Origin: Melioribacter sp051488665
GTDB taxonomy: Bacteria; Bacteroidota; Ignavibacteria; Ignavibacteriales; Melioribacteraceae
NCBI RefSeq assembly: GCF_051488665.1
Contig: NZ_JBPSEG010000005.1
Coordinates: 162,316-226,315 of the forward strand
Length of the DNA stretch: 64,000 nt
Direction: 5' to 3'
Shown here: positions 7,372 to 16,477 of the stretch, in pieces
Numbering within the stretch: the stretch's first letter is position 1
Layout of the letters: the number at the start of each line of letters is the position of its first letter
Program-made: the position numbers and the translations under genes
Notes under the pieces: model-generated
What the model was told of the DNA's origin: nothing
The model's input: only the letters and a program-made list of their open reading frames with translations
Database searches by the model: none

Positions 7372-10332
7372 CTATAATCTAACACGCATTCCGAAATCAG
7401 CGGTCATACCGTACCTTTGCTGATTTGTTACGTACTTTGTTTTCTGATTTATATCGACGTCGTCTTCGCCGGTCAGGTTGTTAATATTCAGGTATAACTG
7501 AATGCCGTACCACGGTAATTCTTGTTTTACCGACAAATCGAATCTCACGTATTTATCCGAATGGACGCGGTTTTGATACCAGAAATCCGGACGTTTGAAA
7601 ATATTGTCCTGATAGAGCATAGAAACTCTGAAAGAAAATCCTTTAAAGTCGTAACCGAGCGCAACGTTAATTATGTCATTAGGTTGATAAAGAAGTCGGT
7701 CTGTATAAAATGTATCTATGCCTACTGTATGTTGAATATAATTCTCGTCAATTATAGTAACCAGATAAGTTTTCGGGTAATCGGCTTCGGAAAAGATGTG
7801 CGTGTAGTTAATATTGAGTACAAGTCCGGTGAAGGGTTCCGGCAAATACCAGAAATGTCCCTGCCATTCTCCTTCAACGCCAATCACGTCAATCGGTATG
7901 GGATTGTTTATGTATGTATATAGCGCAAAGCTCTCGGTTCTGTTTTTGAGTTTTTCCTGCAACTCGGGATAAGCGCTAAAGTCTTCGGGATATGTCTTTG
8001 TGGGGAAGACCAGGTCTTTAATTCGTTTCTTAAATCCGCCGATCGAGAAGAGTCCGATTTCGTTCGTATAAATCGACATAATAGCGTCGAAGTTTTCCGA
8101 GCGCGCCGGTTTTAATCTGTAGTTGTTGTAAAGGATATAATTCGTTCCGATATAGTATCTGGGAATTATTGAATTATAATCCGGATAATTCAAAGTATTT
8201 GTGTAAGCGAAGTGAAACTGGAGCCAGTCGGTCGGTTTGTATCTCAGGTGCGCCATCGGCAGCCAATAGCCGTGAGATTGAGTTTCTTCAGCAACCGTAT
8301 ACTGGATATCGCCGGGAATTTGCTCGCCGCGTATACCGTTATAAGTGGTAGTCAAATTCTGATAACGCACCCCCGGGATAAACGTAATCTTTTGACCCAG
8401 ATTAATGGAGGTCATAAAATATGCGGCGCTTTTAACCTCATGTCCGGAATAGTCGTACAGTATCGACGATAGCTTATGAGGTTTATATCCGCCGCCGTTT
8501 CCTGCTCCCGGATTCTTCTTGGCTACTTCGATTACCTGCATCATCAGATCTACGTTCAATGGAGGCCCGAGTTGATAATCGCCGTTCAAAAATTCTCCGT
8601 AGCTGTAAGACGAATCGATAAAATCCGAGAATGTAATACTTGTTCCGAATTGAGGAAAAGCTTTAATAACAGCGGAAGCAACCTGCCCGCCGTCGTCGTA
8701 AAATACCGAACCGCTGCTCTGGTTATAATCGTACGATCTCTTGCGATATTGGTAGGCTCCTCCGAACTTAACCTTGGCGTTAAGGAACTTGCTAATCGTT
8801 ATATCTCTGATTATGTCCAGAGTGCCGTTGTACGTTCTGTCTTTTGAAGTGTTGTCGATATTATAAATATCAAAGAAGACTGCATCTTCAGGGTCGTAAA
8901 TAACATTCGAAGCAATAACCTCCGGGCGCTGATATCTCAAGAGAGTGAATTTATTTTCGAAGCCGGCGCCGTTTTGCCAGAAATTAAATCTTACATCGTT
9001 CGGATAAGTTGTTTTGGAATAAGAATGAGAAAGCCTCAGTTCTATTCCGAATCCAGCCAGCGAATGCGATATGCTCAACAAATTACTCAATACGTCAAGC
9101 GTATTTTCGGAATTGGTCGCCGAATAGAAAAGGTCGTCGTCCAACAAATGATACGATTCGTTTCTGGAAATTGTTTTCGTATTGCTTCTGCTAAAGAAAT
9201 TCATAAAACCAATACTGCCGTTGCTATATTTGTAATCAAGAACGACAGTAGCGCCATAGCGTTTACGGTCTCTTAGCACATCGGTAAGCGTCATCGACCG
9301 GAATTCGGGGTCGCCTTCGTCTGTAACATTCAATTTGCCGGCAAAGTTATAATCGGCAGAAAGTTCGTTGGCGCTGAGATTTCTGTCTTCAACGGAGCCC
9401 TGAGCAAAAATTCCGAAACTATTATCCCAGAATCTTTGTTCGTAGGAGGCGACGAACTTATAGTCGTCGTTTGTGTTTTTCAAGCTATTATGAGACCCTT
9501 GACTGAAAAATTCGAACGAGGGTTTACCCGTCGTAGTTTTCAGCGCTTTACGCATAGAGAAATTGATAACTCCGCCCAGTAGAGTAGCGTCCATATCCGG
9601 AGTAATGGCTTTAACTACTTCAATTCCTCCGAGCATATTCGACGAAATCATACTTAAATCGGTAGCCCTGTCTCCGCTCAGCGATAATTCGTCGCCCGAT
9701 TTGAATTCCGAACGATGTTCGTTCGGGTCGTTCGAAGCGACATTTGCAGGTAATTCGACGCCGTCGATTGTTACTCTGTTATATTGAGGAGAAAGACCTC
9801 TTACGACTACACGCGAGCCTTCGCCGCCGGTTCTGATCAACGATACGCCGGGCAATCGGGCAACCGATTCTGCAGCGTTTGCATCAGGGAGTTCGCGTAT
9901 TTTGGCAAAAGAAACTACGTTTTTAATTGTAACCGAAGTGAGCTGCTCGTTAATTGCTTTCGCCTGTCCTTCCGCCTGAGCGGTAATAACTATAGTATCG
10001 CCGTAGACAGACTCTGGCGACAAATTAAAATTATACTCGGTTGTCTTCCCCTCTTTTACCTCAATGGAAACCTCTTCCTGTTTATATCCGATGAATGACG
10101 CTCTGAGAGTGTATTTGCCGGGCGGAACCGCATTGATCTGGTATAAGCCGTCAAAATCCGTCGCGCTTCCAAAACTTGTGCCTACCAGAATCACATTACA
10201 AAAGGGAAGCGGCTCTTTAGTTTGCGCATCCTGCACTTTGCCTTTAACTCTGCCCGCCGCAAAAGAGAGTTCCGAAAAGGCAAGTATTAACAAGATTAGC
10301 AATCCCCCGCTAAGATGTGTTTTAATCTTCAT
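7372..10332 (-). CDS. TonB-dependent outer-membrane receptor
   Basis: A 986-residue protein with signal peptide (MKIKTHLSGGLLILLILAF...SFA), then a carboxypeptidase-regulatory-like beta domain (about 26-110, GRVKGKVQDAQTKEPLPFCN to FIGYKQEEVSIEV), a plug domain (about 130-245, with RLPGVSLIRTGGEGSRVVVRG and VTIDGVELP) and a long beta-barrel ending GMTADFGMRVRL. Such receptors import large ligands, often oligosaccharides or siderophores, across the outer membrane using TonB energy. No SusD-like partner is present, so this is not a standard SusC/SusD pair. Its position between the glycosidase operon and the sugar-transporter unit suggests that it takes up the glycan products handled here (inference). 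Confidence 0.9.
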   Translation of the reverse strand: MKIKTHLSGGLLILLILAFSELSFAAGRVKGKVQDAQTKEPLPFCNVILVGTSFGSATDFDGLYQINAVPPGKYTLRASFIGYKQEEVSIEVKEGKTTEYNFNLSPESVYGDTIVITAQAEGQAKAINEQLTSVTIKNVVSFAKIRELPDANAAESVARLPGVSLIRTGGEGSRVVVRGLSPQYNRVTIDGVELPANVASNDPNEHRSEFKSGDELSLSGDRATDLSMISSNMLGGIEVVKAITPDMDATLLGGVINFSMRKALKTTTGKPSFEFFSQGSHNSLKNTNDDYKFVASYEQRFWDNSFGIFAQGSVEDRNLSANELSADYNFAGKLNVTDEGDPEFRSMTLTDVLRDRKRYGATVVLDYKYSNGSIGFMNFFSRSNTKTISRNESYHLLDDDLFYSATNSENTLDVLSNLLSISHSLAGFGIELRLSHSYSKTTYPNDVRFNFWQNGAGFENKFTLLRYQRPEVIASNVIYDPEDAVFFDIYNIDNTSKDRTYNGTLDIIRDITISKFLNAKVKFGGAYQYRKRSYDYNQSSGSVFYDDGGQVASAVIKAFPQFGTSITFSDFIDSSYSYGEFLNGDYQLGPPLNVDLMMQVIEVAKKNPGAGNGGGYKPHKLSSILYDYSGHEVKSAAYFMTSINLGQKITFIPGVRYQNLTTTYNGIRGEQIPGDIQYTVAEETQSHGYWLPMAHLRYKPTDWLQFHFAYTNTLNYPDYNSIIPRYYIGTNYILYNNYRLKPARSENFDAIMSIYTNEIGLFSIGGFKKRIKDLVFPTKTYPEDFSAYPELQEKLKNRTESFALYTYINNPIPIDVIGVEGEWQGHFWYLPEPFTGLVLNINYTHIFSEADYPKTYLVTIIDENYIQHTVGIDTFYTDRLLYQPNDIINVALGYDFKGFSFRVSMLYQDNIFKRPDFWYQNRVHSDKYVRFDLSVKQELPWYGIQLYLNINNLTGEDDVDINQKTKYVTNQQRYGMTADFGMRVRL

Positions 10333-10455
10333 ATTTACCTCTCACTTATTAAGAACGGTGCCCGTTAGGATCTTTTTGTTTTTTCGTAATAAAAATAAAC
10401 CTAATAAAAATAAGATGCAATAAAAATAATAACAGGCATATTTTTTTATTTATAC

Positions 10456-10470
10456 GGTTCCGATTGAACC
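10456..10470. promoter_or_regulatory. inverted repeat upstream of receptor gene, possible operator
   Basis: GGTTC-CGATT-GAACC: a 5-bp perfect inverted repeat with a 5-base centre in the 175-base gap between the GH3 gene and the TonB-dependent receptor, about 125 bases before the receptor start. It sits in very AT-rich DNA. The size and symmetry suit a repressor site of LacI or GntR type, but no such regulator gene is in the window and the match could be chance. Confidence 0.25.
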
Positions 10471-10507
10471 AATTAATTTTACTTATGAATAAACTTAAAC
10501 ATTTTTA

Positions 10508-13093
10508 TTATTTCAAACTAACTTTAATCTCTTTACTAAATTCAGTTTCGAGTGATGACAAACCGACCATGATTTCATATACGCCCGGCATGGTTTCAAA
10601 ACCCAAACCATCTACCCAACCGGACAGATCGTCTTTGCACAAATAAAATTCAACTTTCCCTTCTTCCCCGGATTTCAGTTTTATTTTTTCAAATCCCTTA
10701 AGAGTTTTTACCGTACGATTGTCGTTTTTTGCTTTTGTATAGAGCTGGACGGTTTCTTCGCCCGCTGTAATTCCTTTGTTCTTTAGCGTCACAACTACCT
10801 TAACAGTGTCGTTATCTTTAATTTCGATCGAGGATAGTTCAACGTTTGAAATCGTGATATCCGTATAATTCAAGCCCCACCCAAACGGATAGAGAACCTC
10901 GCCTTTGAAATAGCGGTAAGTTCTGCCTTGCATATCGTAGTTTTCAAAAGGAGGCAGATCATTTTCTGATTTATAAATAGTTACCGGCAGTTTACCCGAG
11001 GGATTATACTTTCCCCAAATTACGTCCGCAATTGCCGTTCCTCCCGCCTGTCCGGGATACCAGGCTTCCAGTATTGCCGGAATGTTTTCGCTTTCCCAGA
11101 CTGTGGATATAGGACCTCCGTTAAGCAGCGCCAATATTACGGGCTTTCCGGCAGAATGAATCTTTTTGATTAAATTAAGTTGGTTGACGGGTAATGACAA
11201 TTTCAACCTGTCGCCTCCTTTGAATCCGTCCACTTCGATTTTCAAAGCTTCTCCTTCCATTCTCGGACACAATCCCATAAACATAATGACGGCGTCGGAT
11301 TTCAAGGCTGCTTTATACGCTCTTTCTTCAAGGTCGGGAAACGGAATCGACCAGAGCAGCTGCATAAAACCGTATCTTTCCCTCCTTACGAATTCAATTC
11401 TTATTTTATAAATCTTTCCTTCTTCCAGGAAATAATTTCCATACGTAATTTCCGGGTCAAATTCACCTTTGAAACTTGCAATCAAAGAATCTTCAATGTA
11501 AATCTTAAAATCGTTGTAACCGTAACCTCCGATTTGATATTCCCCGGTTACCGGAGGCGCAATATATCCGGTCCAACGGACGCTGAAGCTGTCAGGATTT
11601 ATACCTGAGCAGGGCGATTCTTCCAGCCAACTAAAATCAATACTTTCGTCCGTTCTAATTAATTCCGGTTTCCCCTTCAATCCGGAATTATTAAAATACT
11701 CGCCTATGAGACCCGGTCTTTTTTTATTACAGTCCGCAAAAAGATAAGCGGCGCCAATTAACTCAAAGGCTGGCACTCCCGGCGCAAAGTCGCAACCTTT
11801 TTCATAATAAACTTCGCCGTTTTTTAATACGCTTTTAATAGCTTTTAACGGTGTAACGTATTGGGAAGGGAAACCGTGATAATTTCCCAACAAAGATTCC
11901 AGATTATCTGCATTCGGACCAATAACCGCGATTTTATTTATGCCGGAGTCCAGAGGCAGAAGTTTATTCTCGTTTTTAAGCAATACGATCGACTTTCTCG
12001 CGGCTTCCAGCGCAATCTCTCTATTGTAACTATTATCAAGACAGGACTCGTCTATTTTTGAATAAGGCACCGATTCGGGAGGATCGAACATTCCCAATTT
12101 GAAACGGGCAATGAGGACTCTTCGCAGAGCCGCGTCGATTTCCTCATCGGTTATGAATCCGTTCTTGTAAGCTTTCTTTAACGATAAAAAAGTGTTTCCG
12201 CATTCCAGATCCGTTCCGGACGTGACAGACAGCGCGGCTGCCTTCTCAGGCGAATCGACTAACTTATGCGAATTGAAGATATCGTAGACAGCCCAGCAAT
12301 CCGAAACAACGATTCCATTGAAGCCCCACTTTTTCCTCAGAATATCCGTCAGAAGAGTATCGTGCCCGCAGCAGGCTTTTCCTCTAAGTCGATTATACGC
12401 GCACATAACCGAATAAGCTTTCCCGACCGTAATTGCTTTTTTAAAATGAGGAAGGTAAGTTTCGTTAAGGTCGTAATCGCTCACCAATGCATTAAAATGA
12501 TGCCTTTCCGGTTCGGGTCCGCTATGAACCGCAAGATGTTTTGGCGTGGCTATTGTTTTCAAGTATTTTTTATCCTGCCCTTGCAAACCTTTGATAAAAC
12601 GGACCGCGAGCTCTCCCGTAAGGTAAGGATCTTCGCCGTAGGTTTCCATTCCCCGCCCCCATCGCGGGTCTCTAAAAATATTGATATTCGGCGCCCACAA
12701 AGAAATTCCCTGATAAATTCCTCTTTGATTTTTCTTCAATGCCGAATTGTATTTTGCCCGCGCTTCATTAGAAATTACATCCGCAATTCGATAAATCAAA
12801 TCCCTGTCCCATGTAGCTGCAAGTCCGATCGGCATCGGAAAGACCGTAGCTCTTCCGTTTCTTGCAACCCCGTGCAGAGCTTCGTTCCACCAGTTATATT
12901 CGGGAATGCCAAGCCTTTCAATTGCCGGCGATTGATGCACCATCAAAGAAATTTTTTCGTCCAACGTAAGTCTCTTCAATAAATCTTCCGCTCTCGCTTC
13001 AAAAGGAAGATCAACGTTGAGATATCCGGGCGTATTTTGAGCGAACAGATTTGCAGTTAATAATAAAACTATGAGCTTCAGGTATTTCGTCAT
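10508..13093 (-). CDS. glycoside hydrolase family 3 with PA14 insert
   Basis: An 861-residue secreted enzyme. After a short signal peptide (MTKYLKLIVLLLTANLFAQ) comes the GH3 TIM barrel (about 30-330): ISLWAPNINIFRDPRWGRG, TPKHLAVHSGPEPERH and GIVVSDCWAV, where Asp265 is the expected nucleophile. The alpha/beta sandwich (from about 370, ALEAARKSIVLLKNEN) is interrupted by a PA14 carbohydrate-binding domain (about 455-590, GLIGEYFNNSGLKG). A fibronectin-III-like domain closes the protein. Activities in this family include beta-glucosidase, beta-xylosidase and beta-N-acetylglucosaminidase; the PA14 layout is commonest among beta-glucosidases and beta-xylosidases. It is the last gene of the five-gene operon 18874-10508, only 4 bases after GH125. 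Confidence 0.9.
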   Translation of the reverse strand: MTKYLKLIVLLLTANLFAQNTPGYLNVDLPFEARAEDLLKRLTLDEKISLMVHQSPAIERLGIPEYNWWNEALHGVARNGRATVFPMPIGLAATWDRDLIYRIADVISNEARAKYNSALKKNQRGIYQGISLWAPNINIFRDPRWGRGMETYGEDPYLTGELAVRFIKGLQGQDKKYLKTIATPKHLAVHSGPEPERHHFNALVSDYDLNETYLPHFKKAITVGKAYSVMCAYNRLRGKACCGHDTLLTDILRKKWGFNGIVVSDCWAVYDIFNSHKLVDSPEKAAALSVTSGTDLECGNTFLSLKKAYKNGFITDEEIDAALRRVLIARFKLGMFDPPESVPYSKIDESCLDNSYNREIALEAARKSIVLLKNENKLLPLDSGINKIAVIGPNADNLESLLGNYHGFPSQYVTPLKAIKSVLKNGEVYYEKGCDFAPGVPAFELIGAAYLFADCNKKRPGLIGEYFNNSGLKGKPELIRTDESIDFSWLEESPCSGINPDSFSVRWTGYIAPPVTGEYQIGGYGYNDFKIYIEDSLIASFKGEFDPEITYGNYFLEEGKIYKIRIEFVRRERYGFMQLLWSIPFPDLEERAYKAALKSDAVIMFMGLCPRMEGEALKIEVDGFKGGDRLKLSLPVNQLNLIKKIHSAGKPVILALLNGGPISTVWESENIPAILEAWYPGQAGGTAIADVIWGKYNPSGKLPVTIYKSENDLPPFENYDMQGRTYRYFKGEVLYPFGWGLNYTDITISNVELSSIEIKDNDTVKVVVTLKNKGITAGEETVQLYTKAKNDNRTVKTLKGFEKIKLKSGEEGKVEFYLCKDDLSGWVDGLGFETMPGVYEIMVGLSSLETEFSKEIKVSLK

Positions 13094-13097
13094 AACA

Positions 13098-14429
13098 TTA
13101 ATATATCCTATTTAACAAATCGGGATAGTCGTTATTAATTTTCACTATCAATTCTCCGAAGAGCGAATTTGCCCAGGCAAACCAAGACCTTGTATAATTA
13201 TAAGGATTATCTTTGTCGAACGATTCATGCATAAACCATGTATCGGCATGAGTGTTTTTCATCAGTTTAAGGCAATGCGCAATTTCGTCTTCATTATTAC
13301 TCGTCAAGGCTCTCATTATTATTGAGAGATGCCATATTCTGTTAATCAAAGTGTGCGGACTTCCTATGCCGTCTCCCGCTTTCCCCACAAAATAGTAGGG
13401 ATTATTTTCGCTCAGAACGAATTTTCGCGTGTTCAAATAAAGTTCGTCGTGGCAATCGACAATTCCTAGATAAGGCAAAGAAAGAAGACTCGGAATGTTG
13501 GCGTCGTCCATAAACAAACGATTGCCGAATCCGTCTATTTCGTAAGCGAAAATCTTACCGTAGTTGAGGTGTTCAGTAACGGCGTATTTATAAACAGCGT
13601 TTTCTATTTCATCCGCCAAATTTGCCGCGACAATTGCCGCCGTTTTGTCTTCATATATTTCATTATAAATTTCGGAAAGCTGCCTCAAAGATTTTACCGC
13701 GAACAAATTCGACGGCACCAGAAACGGAAATATAGTAGCGTCGTCCGACGGTCTGAATATAGAAACGATCATTCCGTTCGGTTTAATCGGGTTTCCGTAC
13801 CCGTCGCCCGGAACCGTATCTGTGCTCCAGGAAGTAATTCTCCCGAATTTGTACGGTCCTCGTCCGTTTTTCCGTTGTTGCTCTTTGAATGTCTTAACAA
13901 TCAAATCGAATGAAATTTTCCAATCTTTCGTAAAATAATTTTTGTTGTCAGTCGTTTTATAGAATTCATATGCGAGCCGAATAACATAACAAAGAGAATC
14001 GACTTCCCATTTGCGTTCGTAAACCTCCGGCTTCATTTCGGTCAGATCCCCGCTCCAGACGCTCTCTTTTCCGGTATCGTTAAAAGCATTTGCATACGGA
14101 TCAATCTGCACCGACTTCAATTGTCTATTCAAAAGCCCGTGTATTAATTCCTTCAGCTTTGGATCTTTTTTAACGAATGGAAGATAATGCCATACCTGCG
14201 CGGTCGAATCCCGCAGCCACATTGCATTGATATCGCCGGTGATAATAAAAGTATCCGGAGCGCCGTCTTTATTATTGAATTTGACGGTAGTATCCAAAGT
14301 ATTCGGGAAACAATTGACAAACATATCGGCGAGATCTTTATCGGCTATTCTTGCGTGAAGATCGTCGATAAATTCATCCACAACAGCGCTGTGAAAACAT
14401 CTGTTATTATAAGTCGGACGACGAATCAT
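13098..14429 (-). CDS. GH125 exo-alpha-1,6-mannosidase-like protein
   Basis: A 443-residue protein matching the former DUF1237, now GH125. Diagnostic blocks are ITGDINAMWLRDSTAQV, QIDPYANAFNDTG, ERKWEVDSLCYVIRLAYEF, SWSTDTVPGDGYGNPIKPNGM and WHLSIIMRALTS. GH125 enzymes are metal-independent inverting exo-mannosidases acting on alpha-1,6-linked mannose. No signal peptide is obvious, so the protein is probably cytoplasmic. The gene begins 5 bases after the CBM9-like gene and ends 4 bases before GH3, showing tight operon packing. Together with GH130 it points to mannose-containing oligosaccharides as a target. Confidence 0.88.
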   Translation of the reverse strand: MIRRPTYNNRCFHSAVVDEFIDDLHARIADKDLADMFVNCFPNTLDTTVKFNNKDGAPDTFIITGDINAMWLRDSTAQVWHYLPFVKKDPKLKELIHGLLNRQLKSVQIDPYANAFNDTGKESVWSGDLTEMKPEVYERKWEVDSLCYVIRLAYEFYKTTDNKNYFTKDWKISFDLIVKTFKEQQRKNGRGPYKFGRITSWSTDTVPGDGYGNPIKPNGMIVSIFRPSDDATIFPFLVPSNLFAVKSLRQLSEIYNEIYEDKTAAIVAANLADEIENAVYKYAVTEHLNYGKIFAYEIDGFGNRLFMDDANIPSLLSLPYLGIVDCHDELYLNTRKFVLSENNPYYFVGKAGDGIGSPHTLINRIWHLSIIMRALTSNNEDEIAHCLKLMKNTHADTWFMHESFDKDNPYNYTRSWFAWANSLFGELIVKINNDYPDLLNRIY

Positions 14430-14434
14430 GATTT

Positions 14435-15529
14435 TTATCTATTGATAATTTTTATTAAACCATCCTGCGTAATTCGTACGGAAGAGCGGTCGTCTATCTT
14501 AATTTCGGCTTCGTAAAAATTGGTCGTGGTTTCAATAGTTGTTTCATAATTATTTTCAGGAATATCAAGCAACATTAAGTCATCCGCGTATCGTTTGTTT
14601 CTTTCGTAATATTCCCTTTGCGCGTAATAGACTTGTCTGAGGAACCATTTTATTTCTTCTATTTCGTCGTATTCGAAGTCTGTAGTTTTATTGAACGCAG
14701 TATTAGTAGTAAATTTAATAAATCCCCACATTTCGGGATAATGCATGTTTACTACGCCCTGCGGGCTCCAGACCCAATTGTCTTCGGGATAAGGTTTGCC
14801 GGTTTCGGGGTTAATAATCTTAACATACTTATTGTCTTTTACTGCAGTTTTCCATTCAACGCGCGAAAAATTAATTCTCCATTTATCGCCGTCTTCTGGG
14901 GGAAGATTCATTTCCGTAATTTCTTCGAAAGCGTTCCAGGGGAAGGCGACTTCAACAGTCCAACAACTGTCGGCATCTCCCGGCTTATTGATCGTTCCGT
15001 AAATTTTTACGCCGGATTTGAGTCCTTTAATGTCATAGCCGTGCAATGCCGCTTTTTCGACATCCCTGTAAGGTTCGATAAGCAGAAGGTCCCAAACGGT
15101 ATTGAAGGCATTCATTTCGAATTCCAGATAGCGATGAGTATCGCCGTCGGGGTCTATGAAAATTTCGAAATCATTGTCATAAAAAATAATATCGTCCCGA
15201 TTTGTTAATGTCGCCCAGATATCGGGTTCTTGAAGTTCCGCCGCCACATAAAAATATTCGTCGTCCCACAGCATTTTTGCGCGCGTTCTGAATCTCGGCG
15301 CGGGTCGAATATCGCCTTCGATATCTGTAAAATCTTCAGTCCATTCGGCTGCGCGCCACGATTTTTCGTTTAAGGCTCCGTCGACCGTTATTTTTTCTTC
15401 GGCGCGATGAACGATATAATAACGCGGATTAAATTCCACCTGCGGACGAGGTATTGCCTGACAAAACGCCGACGAATTAAGTATTAAAAGAAAAATAACA
15501 GCGCATAGATCATATTTTTGCAGCATCAA
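14435..15529 (-). CDS. secreted CBM9-like carbohydrate-binding protein
   Basis: A 364-residue protein with signal peptide (MMLQKYDLCAVIFLLILNSSAFCQ) and a CBM9-like beta-sandwich at about 45-260: EKITVDGALNEKSWRAAEW, KMLWDDEYFYVAAEL, DNDFEIFIDPDGDTHRYLEFE and VEVAFPWNAFEE. Related modules occur in xylanases and as stand-alone proteins in many Bacteroidota. The C-terminal 100 residues contain a helical stretch rich in Tyr and Arg that I do not recognise. It overlaps the end of the GH130 gene by 20 bases. Probably periplasmic or surface-located, binding sugar ends; no catalytic role is shown. Confidence 0.82.
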   Translation of the reverse strand: MMLQKYDLCAVIFLLILNSSAFCQAIPRPQVEFNPRYYIVHRAEEKITVDGALNEKSWRAAEWTEDFTDIEGDIRPAPRFRTRAKMLWDDEYFYVAAELQEPDIWATLTNRDDIIFYDNDFEIFIDPDGDTHRYLEFEMNAFNTVWDLLLIEPYRDVEKAALHGYDIKGLKSGVKIYGTINKPGDADSCWTVEVAFPWNAFEEITEMNLPPEDGDKWRINFSRVEWKTAVKDNKYVKIINPETGKPYPEDNWVWSPQGVVNMHYPEMWGFIKFTTNTAFNKTTDFEYDEIEEIKWFLRQVYYAQREYYERNKRYADDLMLLDIPENNYETTIETTTNFYEAEIKIDDRSSVRITQDGLIKIINR

Positions 15530-16469
15530 TAAGCTCCTTTATTGTTGTAAAGGCGAGCGCCACAACCGTATCGGCGGCTCCGTAATAGATAAGAGCTTTG
15601 CTGTCGAGCGCAGCGAATCCGTCCTCATATTTTTCTACAATCATACCCGAAGGGAAACAAACATTCTGAACCTGGCCTACCATTTCATAGATTTCTCTCG
15701 GTTCTAAGATATTCAAACTGCCGCGCGCAATAATTTTAGCGGGGTTATCGAGTTCGTGCAGAGAAACTCCCGCTTGATATATATTCGAACTGGAAAAATG
15801 AGTAGCCACGCCGTGATAAATATGCAGCCAGCCTTCTTTTGTTTTAACGGGCGGCGCACCCGAGCCGATGTTTTCGTCCCAGTAATGAAATCTTCCCGAC
15901 ATGACCGGCTCTACATATTCCCAATTAATCAGGTCGTCTGATTCCGACAAATAAATTGTATTGCCCGTTAAAGGACCGCCTTCAAGTTTAACGCTGTTGG
16001 GTCGTTCAAATCGTAAAAATTTTCCGTTAATCTTTTCCGGAAAAAGCACGCCGTTTCTCGAATCGTCTTTCGAGACAATTCCTAAAAATTCATATCTGTT
16101 AAAATCTTCCGTTCTTGCCAAACCGAGTCTGCATCCGGAAACCATATCCATTGCAAACATAATATAGTATTGTTCGCCGATTTGAGTGATTCTCGCATCA
16201 TAAATGTGGTAAATCTCATCCCTGATTTTCTCGATGCCTTCAAACTCTATGACGGAATTTTCAACTTCGAAATCGATACCGTTATCGCTCGAAGCTTTCA
16301 TAAGATAAGTTTCTCTGCCTCTCGTTTGAACTCTGAGAATGAGCAGATATTTATCCCTAAACTTAATTGCTCCGGGATTAAATACCGAAGAAACATCCTT
16401 CAGATACGGATTAACCGGCGGGATCTGCTTTCTTGTTATAATTGGATTCCGTTCATATCTGACTAACAT
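15510..16469 (-). CDS. GH130 beta-mannoside phosphorylase-like enzyme
   Basis: A 319-residue cytoplasmic enzyme of the GH130 five-bladed propeller family. Markers are LVRYERNPIITRKQI at the start, VFNPGAIKFRDKYLLILRV, YHIYDARITQIGEQYYIMFA, FRFERPNS and GWLHIYHGVATHF. GH130 members phosphorolyse beta-mannosides such as mannosyl-glucose or mannosyl-GlcNAc to mannose-1-phosphate. The exact substrate cannot be read from sequence. The gene starts 8 bases after GH94 and overlaps the following gene by 20 bases. Two phosphorylases side by side suggest an energy-saving intracellular breakdown of imported disaccharides. Confidence 0.88.
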   Translation of the reverse strand: MLVRYERNPIITRKQIPPVNPYLKDVSSVFNPGAIKFRDKYLLILRVQTRGRETYLMKASSDNGIDFEVENSVIEFEGIEKIRDEIYHIYDARITQIGEQYYIMFAMDMVSGCRLGLARTEDFNRYEFLGIVSKDDSRNGVLFPEKINGKFLRFERPNSVKLEGGPLTGNTIYLSESDDLINWEYVEPVMSGRFHYWDENIGSGAPPVKTKEGWLHIYHGVATHFSSSNIYQAGVSLHELDNPAKIIARGSLNILEPREIYEMVGQVQNVCFPSGMIVEKYEDGFAALDSKALIYYGAADTVVALAFTTIKELIDAAKI

Positions 16470-16477
16470 AAACGACT

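Noticed and set aside
7372..10332. SusC/SusD polysaccharide-utilisation pair
   Set aside because: No SusD-like lipoprotein gene lies beside the receptor; the adjacent secreted protein is a beta-helix.
12266..12982. 238-residue open frame on the plus strand
   Set aside because: It lies fully opposite the GH3 gene, has no ribosome site and a basic, low-complexity composition without family motifs; the GH3 reading is conclusive.
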